Assembly (NCBI GenBank): GCA_903772945.1
Contig: CAICTM010000446.1
Location: 1-64,000, forward strand
DNA from: Seminavis robusta
Taxonomy: Eukaryota > Bacillariophyta > Bacillariophyceae > Naviculales > Naviculaceae
Length of the DNA stretch: 64,000 nt
Reading direction: 5' to 3'
Made by a program: the position numbers and the translations under genes. The notes under the pieces were generated by a model that saw only the letters and a list, made by a program, of their open reading frames with translations, searched no databases and was not told the DNA's origin. Below, piece by piece: positions 45,024 to 56,010 of the stretch (within the stretch, counting starts at the first letter, position 1; every line of letters begins with the position of its first letter).

Positions 45024-47846
45024 ATGTGTCCGACCCCCAAGGACAAGGCGGAACCAGCATCCCCTGGCAGCGCCGCCTCTACCAAAAGCAGCAACAGTGG
45101 GAGCAATAATGAGGGCAAAGCCATTGATTCTTCGATGTATCCTTCGGATTGGCCCCAAGCTGGTCCCGTTGACCTCAAGATCCATGACTTGCCCCACTTC
45201 TCTTCGTCCATCGAATGGTGGTATGTGAATGCCCACCTAGACTTGCAAGATAACAACTCCAAAAAGATGAAGAAGAAGAAAGAGAAATCAACCAAAGAAG
45301 AAGAAAACGAGGAAAGCCAAGTTTCCGTTTTTGCCTCCTTCTTTCGGGCTGCTTCCGGGTATGACGAAGAAACCCATGAATACGTATTTGTTCACTATGC
45401 GGCTTGGGCCATCATGGATCATCGAACCAATCAGTACTACAATGTCAGTCTAGTCGATCCACGCTATCCAGAGCTGATCCAGGAGTGGTACGAAAAGAGT
45501 AAGAATGACCACACAAAAGACAATAGCAAGTACGAAGATAAGCAAATCATGCAGGCTACTATGGAAGTCGTCCGAAAAGGAAAGATGCCATATCCTGATC
45601 GTCTCTTGAAAAAGAACCCAACCATTCTCGGCAAGGATCTCTCGCGTCTCCCTGACAAGCAGAACAAGGAGTACGAACAGTGGCAGCAAAAACTGGCCGA
45701 GTACCAGCAACAGCAGACAGAACAACAACAACAACACCAAAAAACGGAATCGACTGCGAAAGCGGCAAATGCCAACAACAGCAAGAAGAAGAAGAAAAAG
45801 GGTAGCTGCTGTTTCCGAGCCAAAAGTGTCTTGAACTCGGTGGTTCATCCAGAATTGCCCTTGTTGACTCTGGCATATGACGACAACACGTTTGTGAAGA
45901 ACAGCGATGGCTCTTACACATTGCATCTGGAAGACAACGACGTGCATCATGTCAAGGCATCCCTCACGTTCACGCCCAAAACGGATGCCGTCCGCAACGG
46001 CGTCAATGGTGTCGTGGATGGACATGGTCTTGTCCAAGATTTCTTCTACTATTGCTTGCCCAACTGTGACGTTACTGGTTCCGTAACTCTCCCCACGGAT
46101 GACGACAAACCGGACAGATATGACGCCAAGATCCAAAAGAAGAACTACTTTGTCCTCGATGAACATGGCAATGCCTGTCAAGACCCTATGGAGACAAAGA
46201 CACACAAAGTTTCCGGCAAGGGTTGGTACGACCATCAGTTTGGCTGCATGAAGCCTGATGATGGGCAACACAAAGACGTTCACAAGGACAACATAGAAGG
46301 GAAAGCCGGAACCCAGACGTCCTACTCTTGGGTGAGTCTACAGTTGGACAATGGCCACCAATTCTCCTGTGCCGAGTACTTCTTTCATAAAAGCGAAGAA
46401 GCTGAAGATCGAGCAAATGACAAGCCACATTACTTTGCAAATCTTTACACTCCCAAAGGAGAGCGAATTCAGTTGGATCCATCTGAATTTACATTCAAAG
46501 AAAAGGGAGATCCATGGGTGAGCATGAGAACTTTCTGTGACTACCCAGTTCACTGGGAAATATCTGTTCCATCCAGGAATATCCAACTTGATGTAAAGGC
46601 AGTATTTGACCAACAGGAGTTCCCCACCGTCCACTCGACTCCAGCATTTTGGGAAGGTTGTGTTGCTGTGACTGGAACATTTGGTGATAAAGAGATCAGT
46701 GGCCGAGGTTTTGTGGAACGCAAGGGATTTTGCCCTCCAGAGTCTCAAACTATCAAGGGCTTCTTCAAGAGAGTGACTCGGGAGACACTGAAGTCGGTCC
46801 AGAAGATTTTGCCTTTCAATCCCGAGGGAGAAAAGCTTAATGAGCTGGTAAGCCACAAGGATAACCAACACTACACTGACCACCTTGACAACCAGCAGTT
46901 CTCCAAGGCCTTGGTGGAACCCATCCGGCTTATTCTGGATCGTGGTGGCAAGTCTTGGCGATCTTATGTTGCGTTGGCTTGTTGTGATATTGTTGGGGGC
47001 AACAGCCAACCTGTCAAGGATTGGCTGGCTCTCCCAGAATTGGCCCATGTTGGTTCCATGATTGTGGATGATGTCGAGGACCGCTCTCTGATCAGGCGTG
47101 GTGGACCATGTTCTCACATCGTATATGGTGAGGATGTGGCCATCAATGCAGGCACAATGGCATACTTCATGGGCCAGATTGTCATCTACCAAGGTGATGG
47201 AGATCCCCAACAGAAAGTAGATATCTACAACATGTACTTTGAGGCCATGAGAGCTGCTCACTGTGGCCAAGCAATGGATATCCATGGGCTTAACTACATG
47301 ATGTCAGATGTGGTGGAGAATGGTGGAGATCTGTGCCTCCAGCGTGTCATTGCAATTCATCGTCTGAAGACCTCTGCGCCAGTCAGCTACTTCACACGGA
47401 TGGGTAGTAGGCTTGGTGGTGGGAGTGAGGCACAATCAAATGGCCTTGCAGTTTTTGCTGAAGCTCTGGGCATTGCATTCCAGATTGTGGATGATGTGTT
47501 GAACTTGCGAGGATTTGTTGATGGGTTGAAGACCAAGGGAGAAGACATCACAGCTGGAAAGGTCACATATCCTGTAGCTGTGGCCATGAGCCGACTCAAA
47601 AAGGAGGACAGGGCCAAGTTGTGGGAATATGTGTCTTCCAAGCCAGAGGACATTGAAACCATTGGGAAAGCTGTTGCTCTAATTGACAAGGTCAATGCCA
47701 TTGATGACAGCTTCCAGGATGCCAAGGACACTATTGAGGAGGCCTGGCAGAAGCTAGATCCACTTGTAGTGGATTCCATGGTCAAACTCAATCTAAGAGC
47801 ATTCAGCCTTTACATTCTGGATAGAGGCATGCCAACTGTTGGATAG
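45024..47846 (+). CDS. Fusion of AttH/CrtC-like lipocalin domain and isoprenyl diphosphate synthase
   Basis: About 940 residues from the ATG at 45024 in one open frame; an upstream exon cannot be excluded. Residues about 50-560 resemble AttH/CrtC (carotenoid 1,2-hydratase) beta-barrels: SSIEWWYVNAHLDLQ, LVQDFFYYCLPNCDVTGS, GKGWYDHQFGCMKP, SYSWVSLQLDNGHQFSCAEY and GRGFVERKGFC. A Gln/Lys-rich insert lies near 225-265. Residues about 625-935 are an all-helical trans-isoprenyl diphosphate synthase: DRGGKSWRSYVALAC, the first Asp-rich motif DDVED (682-686), a GQAMDIHG stretch, KTSAPVSYFT, and a second motif FQIVDDVLN (823-827) where the usual last Asp is Asn. The synthase half would make or bind a prenyl diphosphate; the barrel half could hydrate or cyclise a prenyl product. 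No signal peptide from this start. The linkage suggests a two-step terpenoid enzyme, which is inference. Confidence 0.85.
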   Translation: MCPTPKDKAEPASPGSAASTKSSNSGSNNEGKAIDSSMYPSDWPQAGPVDLKIHDLPHFSSSIEWWYVNAHLDLQDNNSKKMKKKKEKSTKEEENEESQVSVFASFFRAASGYDEETHEYVFVHYAAWAIMDHRTNQYYNVSLVDPRYPELIQEWYEKSKNDHTKDNSKYEDKQIMQATMEVVRKGKMPYPDRLLKKNPTILGKDLSRLPDKQNKEYEQWQQKLAEYQQQQTEQQQQHQKTESTAKAANANNSKKKKKKGSCCFRAKSVLNSVVHPELPLLTLAYDDNTFVKNSDGSYTLHLEDNDVHHVKASLTFTPKTDAVRNGVNGVVDGHGLVQDFFYYCLPNCDVTGSVTLPTDDDKPDRYDAKIQKKNYFVLDEHGNACQDPMETKTHKVSGKGWYDHQFGCMKPDDGQHKDVHKDNIEGKAGTQTSYSWVSLQLDNGHQFSCAEYFFHKSEEAEDRANDKPHYFANLYTPKGERIQLDPSEFTFKEKGDPWVSMRTFCDYPVHWEISVPSRNIQLDVKAVFDQQEFPTVHSTPAFWEGCVAVTGTFGDKEISGRGFVERKGFCPPESQTIKGFFKRVTRETLKSVQKILPFNPEGEKLNELVSHKDNQHYTDHLDNQQFSKALVEPIRLILDRGGKSWRSYVALACCDIVGGNSQPVKDWLALPELAHVGSMIVDDVEDRSLIRRGGPCSHIVYGEDVAINAGTMAYFMGQIVIYQGDGDPQQKVDIYNMYFEAMRAAHCGQAMDIHGLNYMMSDVVENGGDLCLQRVIAIHRLKTSAPVSYFTRMGSRLGGGSEAQSNGLAVFAEALGIAFQIVDDVLNLRGFVDGLKTKGEDITAGKVTYPVAVAMSRLKKEDRAKLWEYVSSKPEDIETIGKAVALIDKVNAIDDSFQDAKDTIEEAWQKLDPLVVDSMVKLNLRAFSLYILDRGMPTVG

Positions 47847-47922
47847 TTCCTTCCTGTATTGGCGGTCATGGCCAAGTGTTCGCGGGAGTAAGGAAACAAA
47901 TAATCTAGCTTTATACTGACAT

Positions 47923-49261
47923 TCAAACTTCACCACCAGGGTTTCCATTCTCTTTTACCCATTGGATGACATCCCTGCACCCATAGACCCATGCGGCTGC
48001 CATGACCGAAGAACGATCCCAAGGACAGCAATTGCATGGGCATACTTCAATGTCTCCAAGTGCCCATAGTACGCAGCCCAGTAACAAGTCCGTTTGTCCC
48101 ATGGGCAGCCATGTTCATGAGCAAACTTCAGGACTTCCAGATGTCCAAACTGGGCAGCATGGATACAAGTCCCTTCGTCCCATGGACAACCATTCTCATG
48201 GGCGTACTTCAAGATTTCCAAATAGCCACCCTTAGCAGCCATGCAACAGGTGTATTCGTCCCATGGGCAGCCATTTTCATGGGCATACTTCAGAGTTGCC
48301 AGATGGCCATTTTGGGCATGCGCAGCATTGACACATGTGTATTTGTCCCATGGGCAACCATTTTCATGAAGATACTTGAGAATATCCAAATGACCACTCC
48401 CAGCAGCATACATGCAAGTTTCTTCATTCCAGTGACAGCCATTCTCATGGGCATACTTCAATACATCGAACTGACCACTCTTAGCCGCAACATTACACGT
48501 GCCTTTGTCCCATGGACAGCCCTGTTCATGGGCATACTTCAGAGTTTCCAGATGGCCATTTTTTGCAGCATAGCAACATGTCCATTTGTCCCATGGGCAG
48601 CCCTGTTCATGGGCGTACTTCAGAGTTGCCAAATGGCCATGTTGGGCAGCATTGGCACATGTGTATTTGTCCCATGGGCAGCTGTTTTCGCGGGCATACC
48701 GCAATACACCCAAATGCCCACCCATAGCAGCATTTGCACATGTCCGTTCGTTCCATGAGCAGCCATTTTCATGAGCCCATTTGAGAATATCCATATTCCC
48801 GTTTTCTGCTGCTACGTTGCAGAGGACATAGGATTCTTCGTACAGTGGAAATCCTTTTTCACGGGCCCATTGCATCACTGGTGCGGACCCCACTTTGGCG
48901 ATTGCGGTGCAAACTTTGTCGTGCATAGGGGACTTCTCGGAGAATTGATAGTTGTGCCAGTAGTCAGCAGTCGATACATTGTAGAATGCTGATGAGTAAT
49001 ACGTATCTCTGTATTTTGCTGGGCACCTTCCCCCCACGTAAAAATGCCCTCGGTGACAAGAGGAGGATTCTTGACAGTGTCACAGTATTCTTGATAAAGC
49101 TGTTTCCATTGCTTGTTGACACCGCCCACAAAGGCAAATAATTGTCCCATGCCTAGAAATGGAAGGAGCTGACCTACCGAAATCTCCTTTTGATCTACCA
49201 GTGACTGAAGAAACCTTCCGCTTGTTCTGGGATCAGCACTGTTGATGGGAAGAGCGGACAT
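47923..49261 (-). pseudogene. Ankyrin-type repeat protein gene with two frame shifts
   Basis: The start at 49261 gives MSALPINSADPRTSG and an F-box-like helix (LLPFLGMGQLFAFVGGVNKQ). The frame then changes at a C6 run at 49030-49035 (G6 on the coding strand), after which come about ten ankyrin-like repeats of 25-27 residues with the core GHLETLKYAHENGCPWDEYT. A second one-base loss near 48035 shifts the last repeat; the third frame continues as CCPWDRSSVMAAAWVYG and ends at 47923. Without these shifts the gene would encode about 445 residues. Such repeat proteins are numerous in diatoms and large viruses and act as interaction scaffolds. A sequencing error at the homopolymer could explain the first shift, but not easily the second. 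Confidence 0.7.
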
Positions 49262-49625
49262 CTTTGCTTCTTAATTAGTTTGGGCTTTGGTTTGACTGGG
49301 TTTTGGCGTTGACGTGAATACTTTGACCTTGATCCTTGATATCTCTTGGATTTTGGCGAATGCTGAGGTTTTGTTGATGAAGACTCTTTCTGCTGCTGTT
49401 GTATGAGGTCGTCCGAACCTTCCTGTAGGACAACAACAAAGCTGAGGACGATGGATGTTGTTTCGTTTTTGGCTCCGCTGAAGCCTCCTTCCTTCTTCGT
49501 TCTTTCCGCACCCATCACAGCTTTGCTGGCTGTTGTCATTGGCCAAAGCGCTCCAAAGATCTTAGCCTGCTCATTCAATTTTTAGAGGACAGACCAAACA
49601 GATCAACTTTTGAAAAAGACAAAAA

Positions 49626-50597
49626 ATGATGATAGCTTCACCGCGTCTGTTATCATTGGGCAACCGCTCCCTGCTTGTCAGATCGTGTCGGTACTTTAGC
49701 AGCACTACTACTTCCGATGGTCCATCATCATTTGTCCTGTCTCATCCGTCCACAGTGGACCATGGCCAAACAAGTCGCGGGCGCGTAATTGCCATTACAA
49801 GTGGCAAGGGCGGTGTGGGCAAAACCACAGTGAGCGCTAGTTTTGCATTGGGATTGGCATCCCGTGGCAAAAAGACGTGCGTGGTGGATTTTGACATTGG
49901 TCTGCGCAATTTGGACATTCATTTGGGCATGGAACGGCGTGTGGTCTTTGACATGGTCCACTGTCTGATGGAAGAATGCCAAATTCATCAGGCATTGATC
50001 AAAGACAAAAAGCGAGAACCCAATTTGAGTTTGTTGGCGGCCAGTCAAACACGCGACAAGGAAGTATTGACGGTGGCTGGTGTGGAACGGATTTTGGCCG
50101 AATTGACGAATTCGTTTGACTGTGTGGTATTGGACAGTCCAGCGGGAATTGAATCGGGTGCAAGACATGCCATGTTTTTTGCCGATGATGCCATTATTGT
50201 CGCCAATCCAGAATTGTCGTCCTGTCGAGATGCCGATAAAATGGTGGGATTCATTGATAGCAAATCCAGGAGAGCGGAATTGGGACCCGACGAATGTCTT
50301 CCCGTCAGCATGACACTCCTCATTAATCGATATGATGCAGAACGAGCACAAGCCGAAGAAAGTTTGGCCATTAATGACATGACCGAATTGTTGGGATTGC
50401 CGGTGGTGGGGGTCATTCCTGAAAGCAGGGATGTGTTGCCATGTACCAATCTCGGCAATCCCGTCATTACGCTTCCCGATAATGTGCCTGCGTCAGGAGC
50501 CTTTCATGACATGGTAGATCGATTCTTGGGAGAAGAAAAGGAGCTACGATTCACTACTCCAGAACCAGTATCCTTCTTCAAAAAGTTGTTTGGATAA
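49626..50597 (+). CDS. MIND: Septum-site protein MinD with mitochondrial-type leader
   Basis: An intact 323-residue frame. The deviant Walker A motif is SGKGGVGKTT (about 58-67), followed by VVDFDIGLRNLDIHLGMERR, LLAASQTRDKEVL, DCVVLDSPAGIESGARHAM and LLINRYDAERAQ. The C-terminal EPVSFFKKLFG is the amphipathic membrane-targeting helix of MinD. Bacterial MinD is about 270 residues; the extra 50 N-terminal residues (MMIASPRLLSLGNRSLLVRS then CRYFSSTT) are basic and Ser-rich with no signal peptide, as in a mitochondrial presequence. MinD ATPase with MinC keeps FtsZ rings away from the wrong sites. Mitochondrial Min systems are known in several stramenopiles and other protists. No MinC, MinE or FtsZ is in the window. 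Confidence 0.92.
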   Translation: MMIASPRLLSLGNRSLLVRSCRYFSSTTTSDGPSSFVLSHPSTVDHGQTSRGRVIAITSGKGGVGKTTVSASFALGLASRGKKTCVVDFDIGLRNLDIHLGMERRVVFDMVHCLMEECQIHQALIKDKKREPNLSLLAASQTRDKEVLTVAGVERILAELTNSFDCVVLDSPAGIESGARHAMFFADDAIIVANPELSSCRDADKMVGFIDSKSRRAELGPDECLPVSMTLLINRYDAERAQAEESLAINDMTELLGLPVVGVIPESRDVLPCTNLGNPVITLPDNVPASGAFHDMVDRFLGEEKELRFTTPEPVSFFKKLFG

Positions 50598-50794
50598 TCA
50601 ATTGAAATACTGCTACATGACAAAAACGCTGACGACAACTTTTACTAATAAGAGTTTTTTAGTGGCAATCAAATGGCAGCAGGAATATATATAATGGGGT
50701 TCGATTCGTCGTGATCCGTCCTTGGTAGCGCGTCAGCTTTCGTTTTTGTGTTCGTACCGTACTGGGGAATATCGTTCCAACTCAGCACTGCTAG

Positions 50795-52801
50795 CTAGCT
50801 TGCTTTTGGTTTCGTTTCCATGGTCTCTTCCAATTCTCCTTGATTCTCGCAATCGCGGCAGACGCATCGGTTGGTGCATTGTTTGCCAATACGGAAACAC
50901 TCACAGTACTTGCGGACACATCTGTATCGTAGAAAGAGCAGTAAGCAAAAACAGTCAGTCAGAACATTGATTAAGTAGATACCACATATCAAGGCCGCAC
51001 AAAAGTTAACTTACCGATTGTTCTTGCAGGCGCATCCCAATCCAGCTTCTTTGGGTTTCACCTGAAACGCATTCGGACGCTTCTCCAGACACTGCTGAAT
51101 GGCCGCTCGTCTCTGCCCGCCAGCATCCTCTTCCGTGTTGAGACAACTAATGCAAGTACACACTTTCGGGTCGCAGGCTTTACCGGCCTGGAAACAACCA
51201 CAATAGAGCTTGAGACAACGAGATCGAATGCAGTTGCAAGCCAGTTGACCAGGAGACAGCTCCTTGGGAGGATTGCCCAATCCCGCCGTTGTAAAAGCTC
51301 GGGGGTTACGAGCCAGAATGGTACGAATGGCCACAGTACGTGCTCCATTGACGCCACTCTCCTGGACCGTGTTCTTGCAGTTGAGACAAGTGCAGGTTCG
51401 CGGATTGCAGCGACGACCTGCCTTGAAGCAATCGCAATACAGAGCAATGCAGCGTGACTTGGGACAGCTGCACCCACTGGGGTTCTCTTGAAGGGGTCCC
51501 ATCTCCAAAGTTGCAGCGCAAAGCATGGCGAGCTTGTCAAAGTTCGCTGCCTGGAGTGGTGGTGGTGGCTTGGGCGGTTGCGTCGTTGCCGGTGATGGCG
51601 TCGACTTGAAACGCTTGTTGGCATCGAGCGGCACTTCTGTAGTCTGCGACGAAGGAGAGAGCCTCGAAGACTCGGCTGTCTCATTCGGACGCTTCTCGCC
51701 AACCTTGGAGTCACTGGGGGATCGACAAGTGACCGACGTGGAACTACTTGCTGTCGAAGACGACATGGAGATGGTCTGCATGTCGCGCTGGATGCTGTGG
51801 CGAACTGAATGGCCCTGAACTTCTCGCTGCTGCAGGCCGTGACGCTGAAGGCCCTGAATCACTTGGTGCTCTCGAATCTGCAACGGAACTTCTCTCTGAG
51901 GTCCGTGTTGAGCCTGAACTTCTCGGTGGTGGTCACCCGTGTATGGCTGATGGATCTGACGATCTGGATCGCTGCTGCGAACAAGAGGGAGGGCCTGAGC
52001 TCCTGGCAGGGCACTCTGACGACCTGGGGGTATAGCTTCTCCGTTCAAACTAACACTGGCCTGAGCATCGCGTTGAGCGGTTCGGTTGATGTTGGCCTGG
52101 GCCTCGCGTTGGGCAATGTATAGATCATGCGATGCTCCCCGGGTTGATACCGTCCTCACTAGCTGCTGATTGTGCTCGTTGATCTCAGCGACAGATGGGA
52201 AAGCCCCACGAGACCAGCTCGGTGTTCTGAATACCACAGCAGTAGCCCCATCCCGTGTACCAGCCCACGAAGCGGCAGCGCTCAAGTTGACGGGTACAGC
52301 TTCCCTTGCGAAACCCCTAGCATCGCGCAAGACTCCTGCAGGGACAGGACGCTGCCATTCATCAGAGACAGGACGCCACGTGAGTTGCTCAGGGTGTCGA
52401 GGAAGTCTGTGCTGGGGATTGCCCCCTCGATAGGAGACACTGGAAAAGGCCGAATCGGTGCGGCCGGGATGGTTGTTCCATTCGATATAGCCTTGCCTCC
52501 TGGTTGGCGGCATTGGTATTTCAAGTCCCTCGTCACGCTCGTCATCTCGAATGCTTCGGAATGGCCGTGTTTGGTCGTTGGGACGATAACTCATGCGTCT
52601 TCCTGTTGTGGGTTGATTGTCTTTGGTTTCGATGAACGACTGTGATGCTACGGCAAGAGGCACTGATCTACCGGTAGAGTTCCACCTCGTTCCAGCTCTG
52701 ATGTTTGGTGTGATAGGGTTGGTTACGGCCCTGAAGTTGTTTTCTTGCTGTTGTCGGTTGCCTGTGGCTGTTCCCAAGGATAGTTTATTGACGTTCTGCA
52801 T
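50795..52801 (-). CDS. CXC (tesmin/TSO1/LIN54-like) domain protein
   Basis: Two exons, 52801-51015 and 50921-50795, joined across a 93-base intron (GTAAGT...TACAG); about 637 residues. The first 370 residues are disordered, Arg/Gln/Ser-rich with Gln-repeat stretches. Three Cys-rich CXC motifs follow: GCSCPKSRCIALYCDCFKAG, CNCIRSRCLKLYCGCFQAG, and GCACKNNRCVRKYCECFRIG, the last spanning the intron. LIN54 and TSO1 have two such motifs with a conserved linker and bind the CHR element TTYGAA to regulate cell-cycle genes. Here the spacers are about 45-60 residues. The splice is supported by completion of the third motif in frame. It is probably nuclear. Confidence 0.9.
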
Positions 52802-52887
52802 TGCTGACACCCTTTTTGTGAAGCCTTACAGTCTCGTCGTCCAACTCCAAGTATAGTCAATGGCAATCGGAGACGCGGGTTGTCAAA

Positions 52888-53374
52888 TCAAACCAATTTT
52901 CGAAGCAATGTTTCATCTTTCAGGTTTTGGTTTGAGGAAGCTTCCTCAACGACAAATGCACCTCTTGGGTCTTGAGACTTGAGGAACATGAATGGCCACC
53001 CATTTTCAAATTTTGAGCATTTGCGGTGCATCCAAGTGCAGTGCAGTAAGGGCGCCGTACCAATGTTGGGGATTGAAACTTTGGATGAAGAAATTTCCAA
53101 ACGTCGACGAGAAGGTACCCACATGGCTATACATAGGCAACAGAGACTCCTTGTCCCACTCCATCATGCGCAACTCGGGTTTTCCTCGATTAGCTGCATC
53201 CAATGCCGCCTTATGTTTGATGCTAACCCATTTGAAGTTCCTTGGTATTTTGAGGTGAAGCTCGTCTGACTCTCCCACCTCCACGGAAGGGCCGTACGGT
53301 AGATTGACAGACAGACAGCTCCAGCAACTCCCACCACAAACACCTCTGAAGAACGTGCCGGGGCCACAAATCAT
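52888..53374 (-). CDS. Small hypothetical protein, uncertain
   Basis: A 122-residue minus-strand frame ends near 53006 and is followed by little else. It has a weak hydrophobic start (GVCGGSCWSCLSVNLP) and then a segment reading as a genuine protein: PRNFKWVSIKHKAALDAANR and EWDKESLLPMYSHVG. I do not know the family. It may be an exon of a larger spliced gene or a remnant. It lies between two minus-strand genes. Confidence 0.3.
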
Positions 53375-53470
53375 CTTTTGAAACGTAAAACTCAGTTTGT
53401 CAAAAAAATTCTGCTATAGACTAGTGTTGATGGTACGGTACATGTAGCTAGTTGTTGGCTGTCTGCCTCC

Positions 53471-55507
53471 TCAATCTTCCCACTCTCCGGCTCCAATCAA
53501 AGCGGTGGTGGGCGTCTCCTCTTCGTCTTCGGAGTCGTCTGATTCCTCCTCCGTCTTGGCTGCTTCCACCTTTTTGTCATTCAATTTATCATCTTCCTCC
53601 ATGGGTGTTTCCTTCTCCATGTGTTCCTCTCCAATGACTTCTAAATCCTGTTGGACGCCCTCCGCAGCAGCCGGCTGTGCTTGTTGTTGTTGTGCAATAA
53701 CCTCCTCCTTGAGTTCGGGCGGTGCTACATAGTGGGGCAACCTTCCCCGTTGAAAGTCGTTGATGAGTGTAATGGCGGCACTCCTCATGCAGGGATCTCC
53801 TCCCTTGAGCAAGCGTCCCGATTTGCGGGCAATCATTTCCATCAACTCGTTGGCAGTCTCCCACGTGTCACCACCTTTGTGGGAGAGTCCGTACTGCGCG
53901 GCAATGTGTTCTCGCTTGACTTTATCGCAAATGGCCTGGATAAAGTCCTCGGGATATTCCAATCGTTCCGCTCGAACGACTCCCTTCAAAACGGAATCGG
54001 TTTCGGTATCTCCGGCCGTATCTACTACCACCCCGGGGCAATCAATGAGTGAGATTCGTTTGAAGAGTGTAATGTACTGCCAGATTTTGGTTTCACCGGG
54101 AATAGGAGCCACGTTGCAACTCTTTTTGGAAATGAGAGTATTAATGACCGAACTTTTTCTGTAAAAGGCAAGTGAATTATTGGAAGCATGAGGACGAACA
54201 TTAATTTTGTGTGAGTCAAACGATTGTAACAGTTGCATGTGTTTGTTGTTGTTTTGTAGTACTCACCCCACATTGGGATATCCAATGACTCCCACACTGA
54301 TTTGTTTCTTGTCTTGGTGCAGTGTTCCAAATTGTCGCAACAAACTAATCAAGGCTCCCTTTCCAAAGGCATTAGTGAGCGAGGAATGAAAGGCAACGGT
54401 GGGTCTATCCTTGGCCAATTCTCCCATCCATCGCTTGGCGACCCAATTGGGTACGAGATCGACCTTGTTGAGTACAAAGACCAAATGCTTGTGTTTGGCA
54501 TGTTTGTTAATGTGTCGTTCAATCATGGTACAGCGGGTCCCTGGCACATTGCGGGCATCCATGACGTGCAAAACGACATCACTGCAATCTACGACCTTGA
54601 AGAATTCTCCCCAAATGCGTTTGGATTGTCCCTTGAGGAATAGATCGTCCTTTTTCTCGTGTCGCCAATCGACGCCTTCGCCGTCATGGGCAGTCAAATT
54701 GGAATCGCGTCCCCACGGAACAATGCCTTCGCGGGCGTTGATTTCGTGGTACGTGGCATGACTCTGTGTGGCGGCTTGCACGAGTTTGGCATATGCCTTG
54801 GTGTCGTCGTCTTTTTCTGTGTCGTCGTCGTCATCGTCATTATTAATAGTGTCGTTGTCGTTGTTAGTGGCAACGGTAGCAGTGGCTCCTTGCATGATTT
54901 TGGTTTCTCCTTCGGCCGTTCCAATGGTATCGTCTTTTTGATCCGCCGATCGTCCCATCATGAGCTGATCTAGTTTGACTCGCTTTCGTTGACTCTTGGC
55001 GCCAAATACTTTCTGAAATGGTTCCTGTTCCAAGAGAGCCGATTGGTTGGTCTTGACGTATTCAGTCGCTTCCGTCAAGAGCCCCAATGGCAACTTTTTG
55101 CGTTTGAGCACCACCGAATAGGGATCGGCCGCTTGCTCCGTCATTTCTTGTCGAAATTGATCGAGTTGGGTGGATGTCACCACACGGGTATTGCCAAACC
55201 ATCGCCGATCGGGTTGAATGCGTCCCGTGGAAGCATCGATTTTCCGATCTCCCGCACGATCGCTCATCATGTGACTTCCACCCACCACTCTGCCGCCCTT
55301 GTTGCGAATGGGCTTGCCGTTCACGTACATTTTCAAACGTTGAATCGTTTCCGCCGATCGTTGACTCGACTTTCCATCCTTTTCCTTGCGACGGCCCTTG
55401 CCCAATTTCGAAGAGGCGCTGGTGCGGGGCAATCGATTGGTGCGAAGGGCCGAAACGGCGGGCTTTCTACCCGTGGGCTTGGCGGATTTCCAACCAATCT
55501 TGGCCAT
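53471..55507 (-). CDS. NOG2: Nucleolar GTP-binding protein 2 (NOG2/GNL2)
   Basis: Two exons, 55507-54267 and 54158-53471, with a 108-base intron (GTGAGT...TTACAG); about 642 residues. The GTPase is circularly permuted: G4 comes first ([12 protein letters not shown]), then the G5-like [12 protein letters not shown], then G1 ([17 protein letters not shown], split by the intron) and G3 (LIDCPGVV). The basic N-terminus (residues 1-200) is the NGP1NT region, with [12 protein letters not shown]-type patches and the conserved [10 protein letters not shown]. The C-terminus is acidic. NOG2 acts in nucleolar and nucleoplasmic 60S ribosome maturation at rRNA helix 69. The splice rebuilds the P-loop exactly. 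Confidence 0.95.
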
Positions 55508-55885
55508 GGTTACTGTGTTATATCAAGCAATTAGAATAATAGATAGAGGGAGAAGCAAAGGCAACGTAGCTTCTTGGAAAATGATAAACTGACTGTGGGA
55601 GGGACGAGAGACCCAATTGCTCAACAAGAAGGTTGGAAGGAAGAAAATGAAACGAAGATTTTCTCGGGTGGCCGTGGGAACCTCCCAATCACGGATGCCA
55701 GTCACGTGGTAAGGTTATGAGCTTTCATTCAGCTAACCTCCGACGCAGGTGCGTACCGCACATGCAGTACTAGTACTAGTAGCCGCAACCTCAGGTACAG
55801 AGGTGTTTGGCTTGTTATTCTAAAGAGAGACAAGCAACATTTCTGCGGTGCAGTATGAGCTAACACCAGCCTACCTTATGCATAC
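55508..55885. other. Intergenic stretch before the second transposon
   Basis: Leader and promoter of NOG2 on the left. GTACTAGTACTAGTA palindromic sequence is near 55766-55781. No gene is visible. Confidence 0.5.
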
Positions 55886-56010
55886 CAGGAACGTGTCCCC
55901 TATAATGACATATGGTGAATCGTGTTTAAAAGTACTTAATGCTTCAAATCGTATTTGCTTCGGAAATCGCGACTCGCCGGCGTGATGAATTCGTTTTTTT
56001 TCATCATGAC

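Noticed and set aside
49000-49040. A short intron explaining the first ankyrin frame change
   Set aside because: The only GT-AG pairs near the C6 run would give introns of about 8-20 bases, too short to splice.
49195-49578. A 127-residue minus-strand Lys/Gln-rich frame between the ankyrin and MinD genes
   Set aside because: It overlaps the ankyrin start, is low-complexity and has no recognisable domain. More likely leader sequence.
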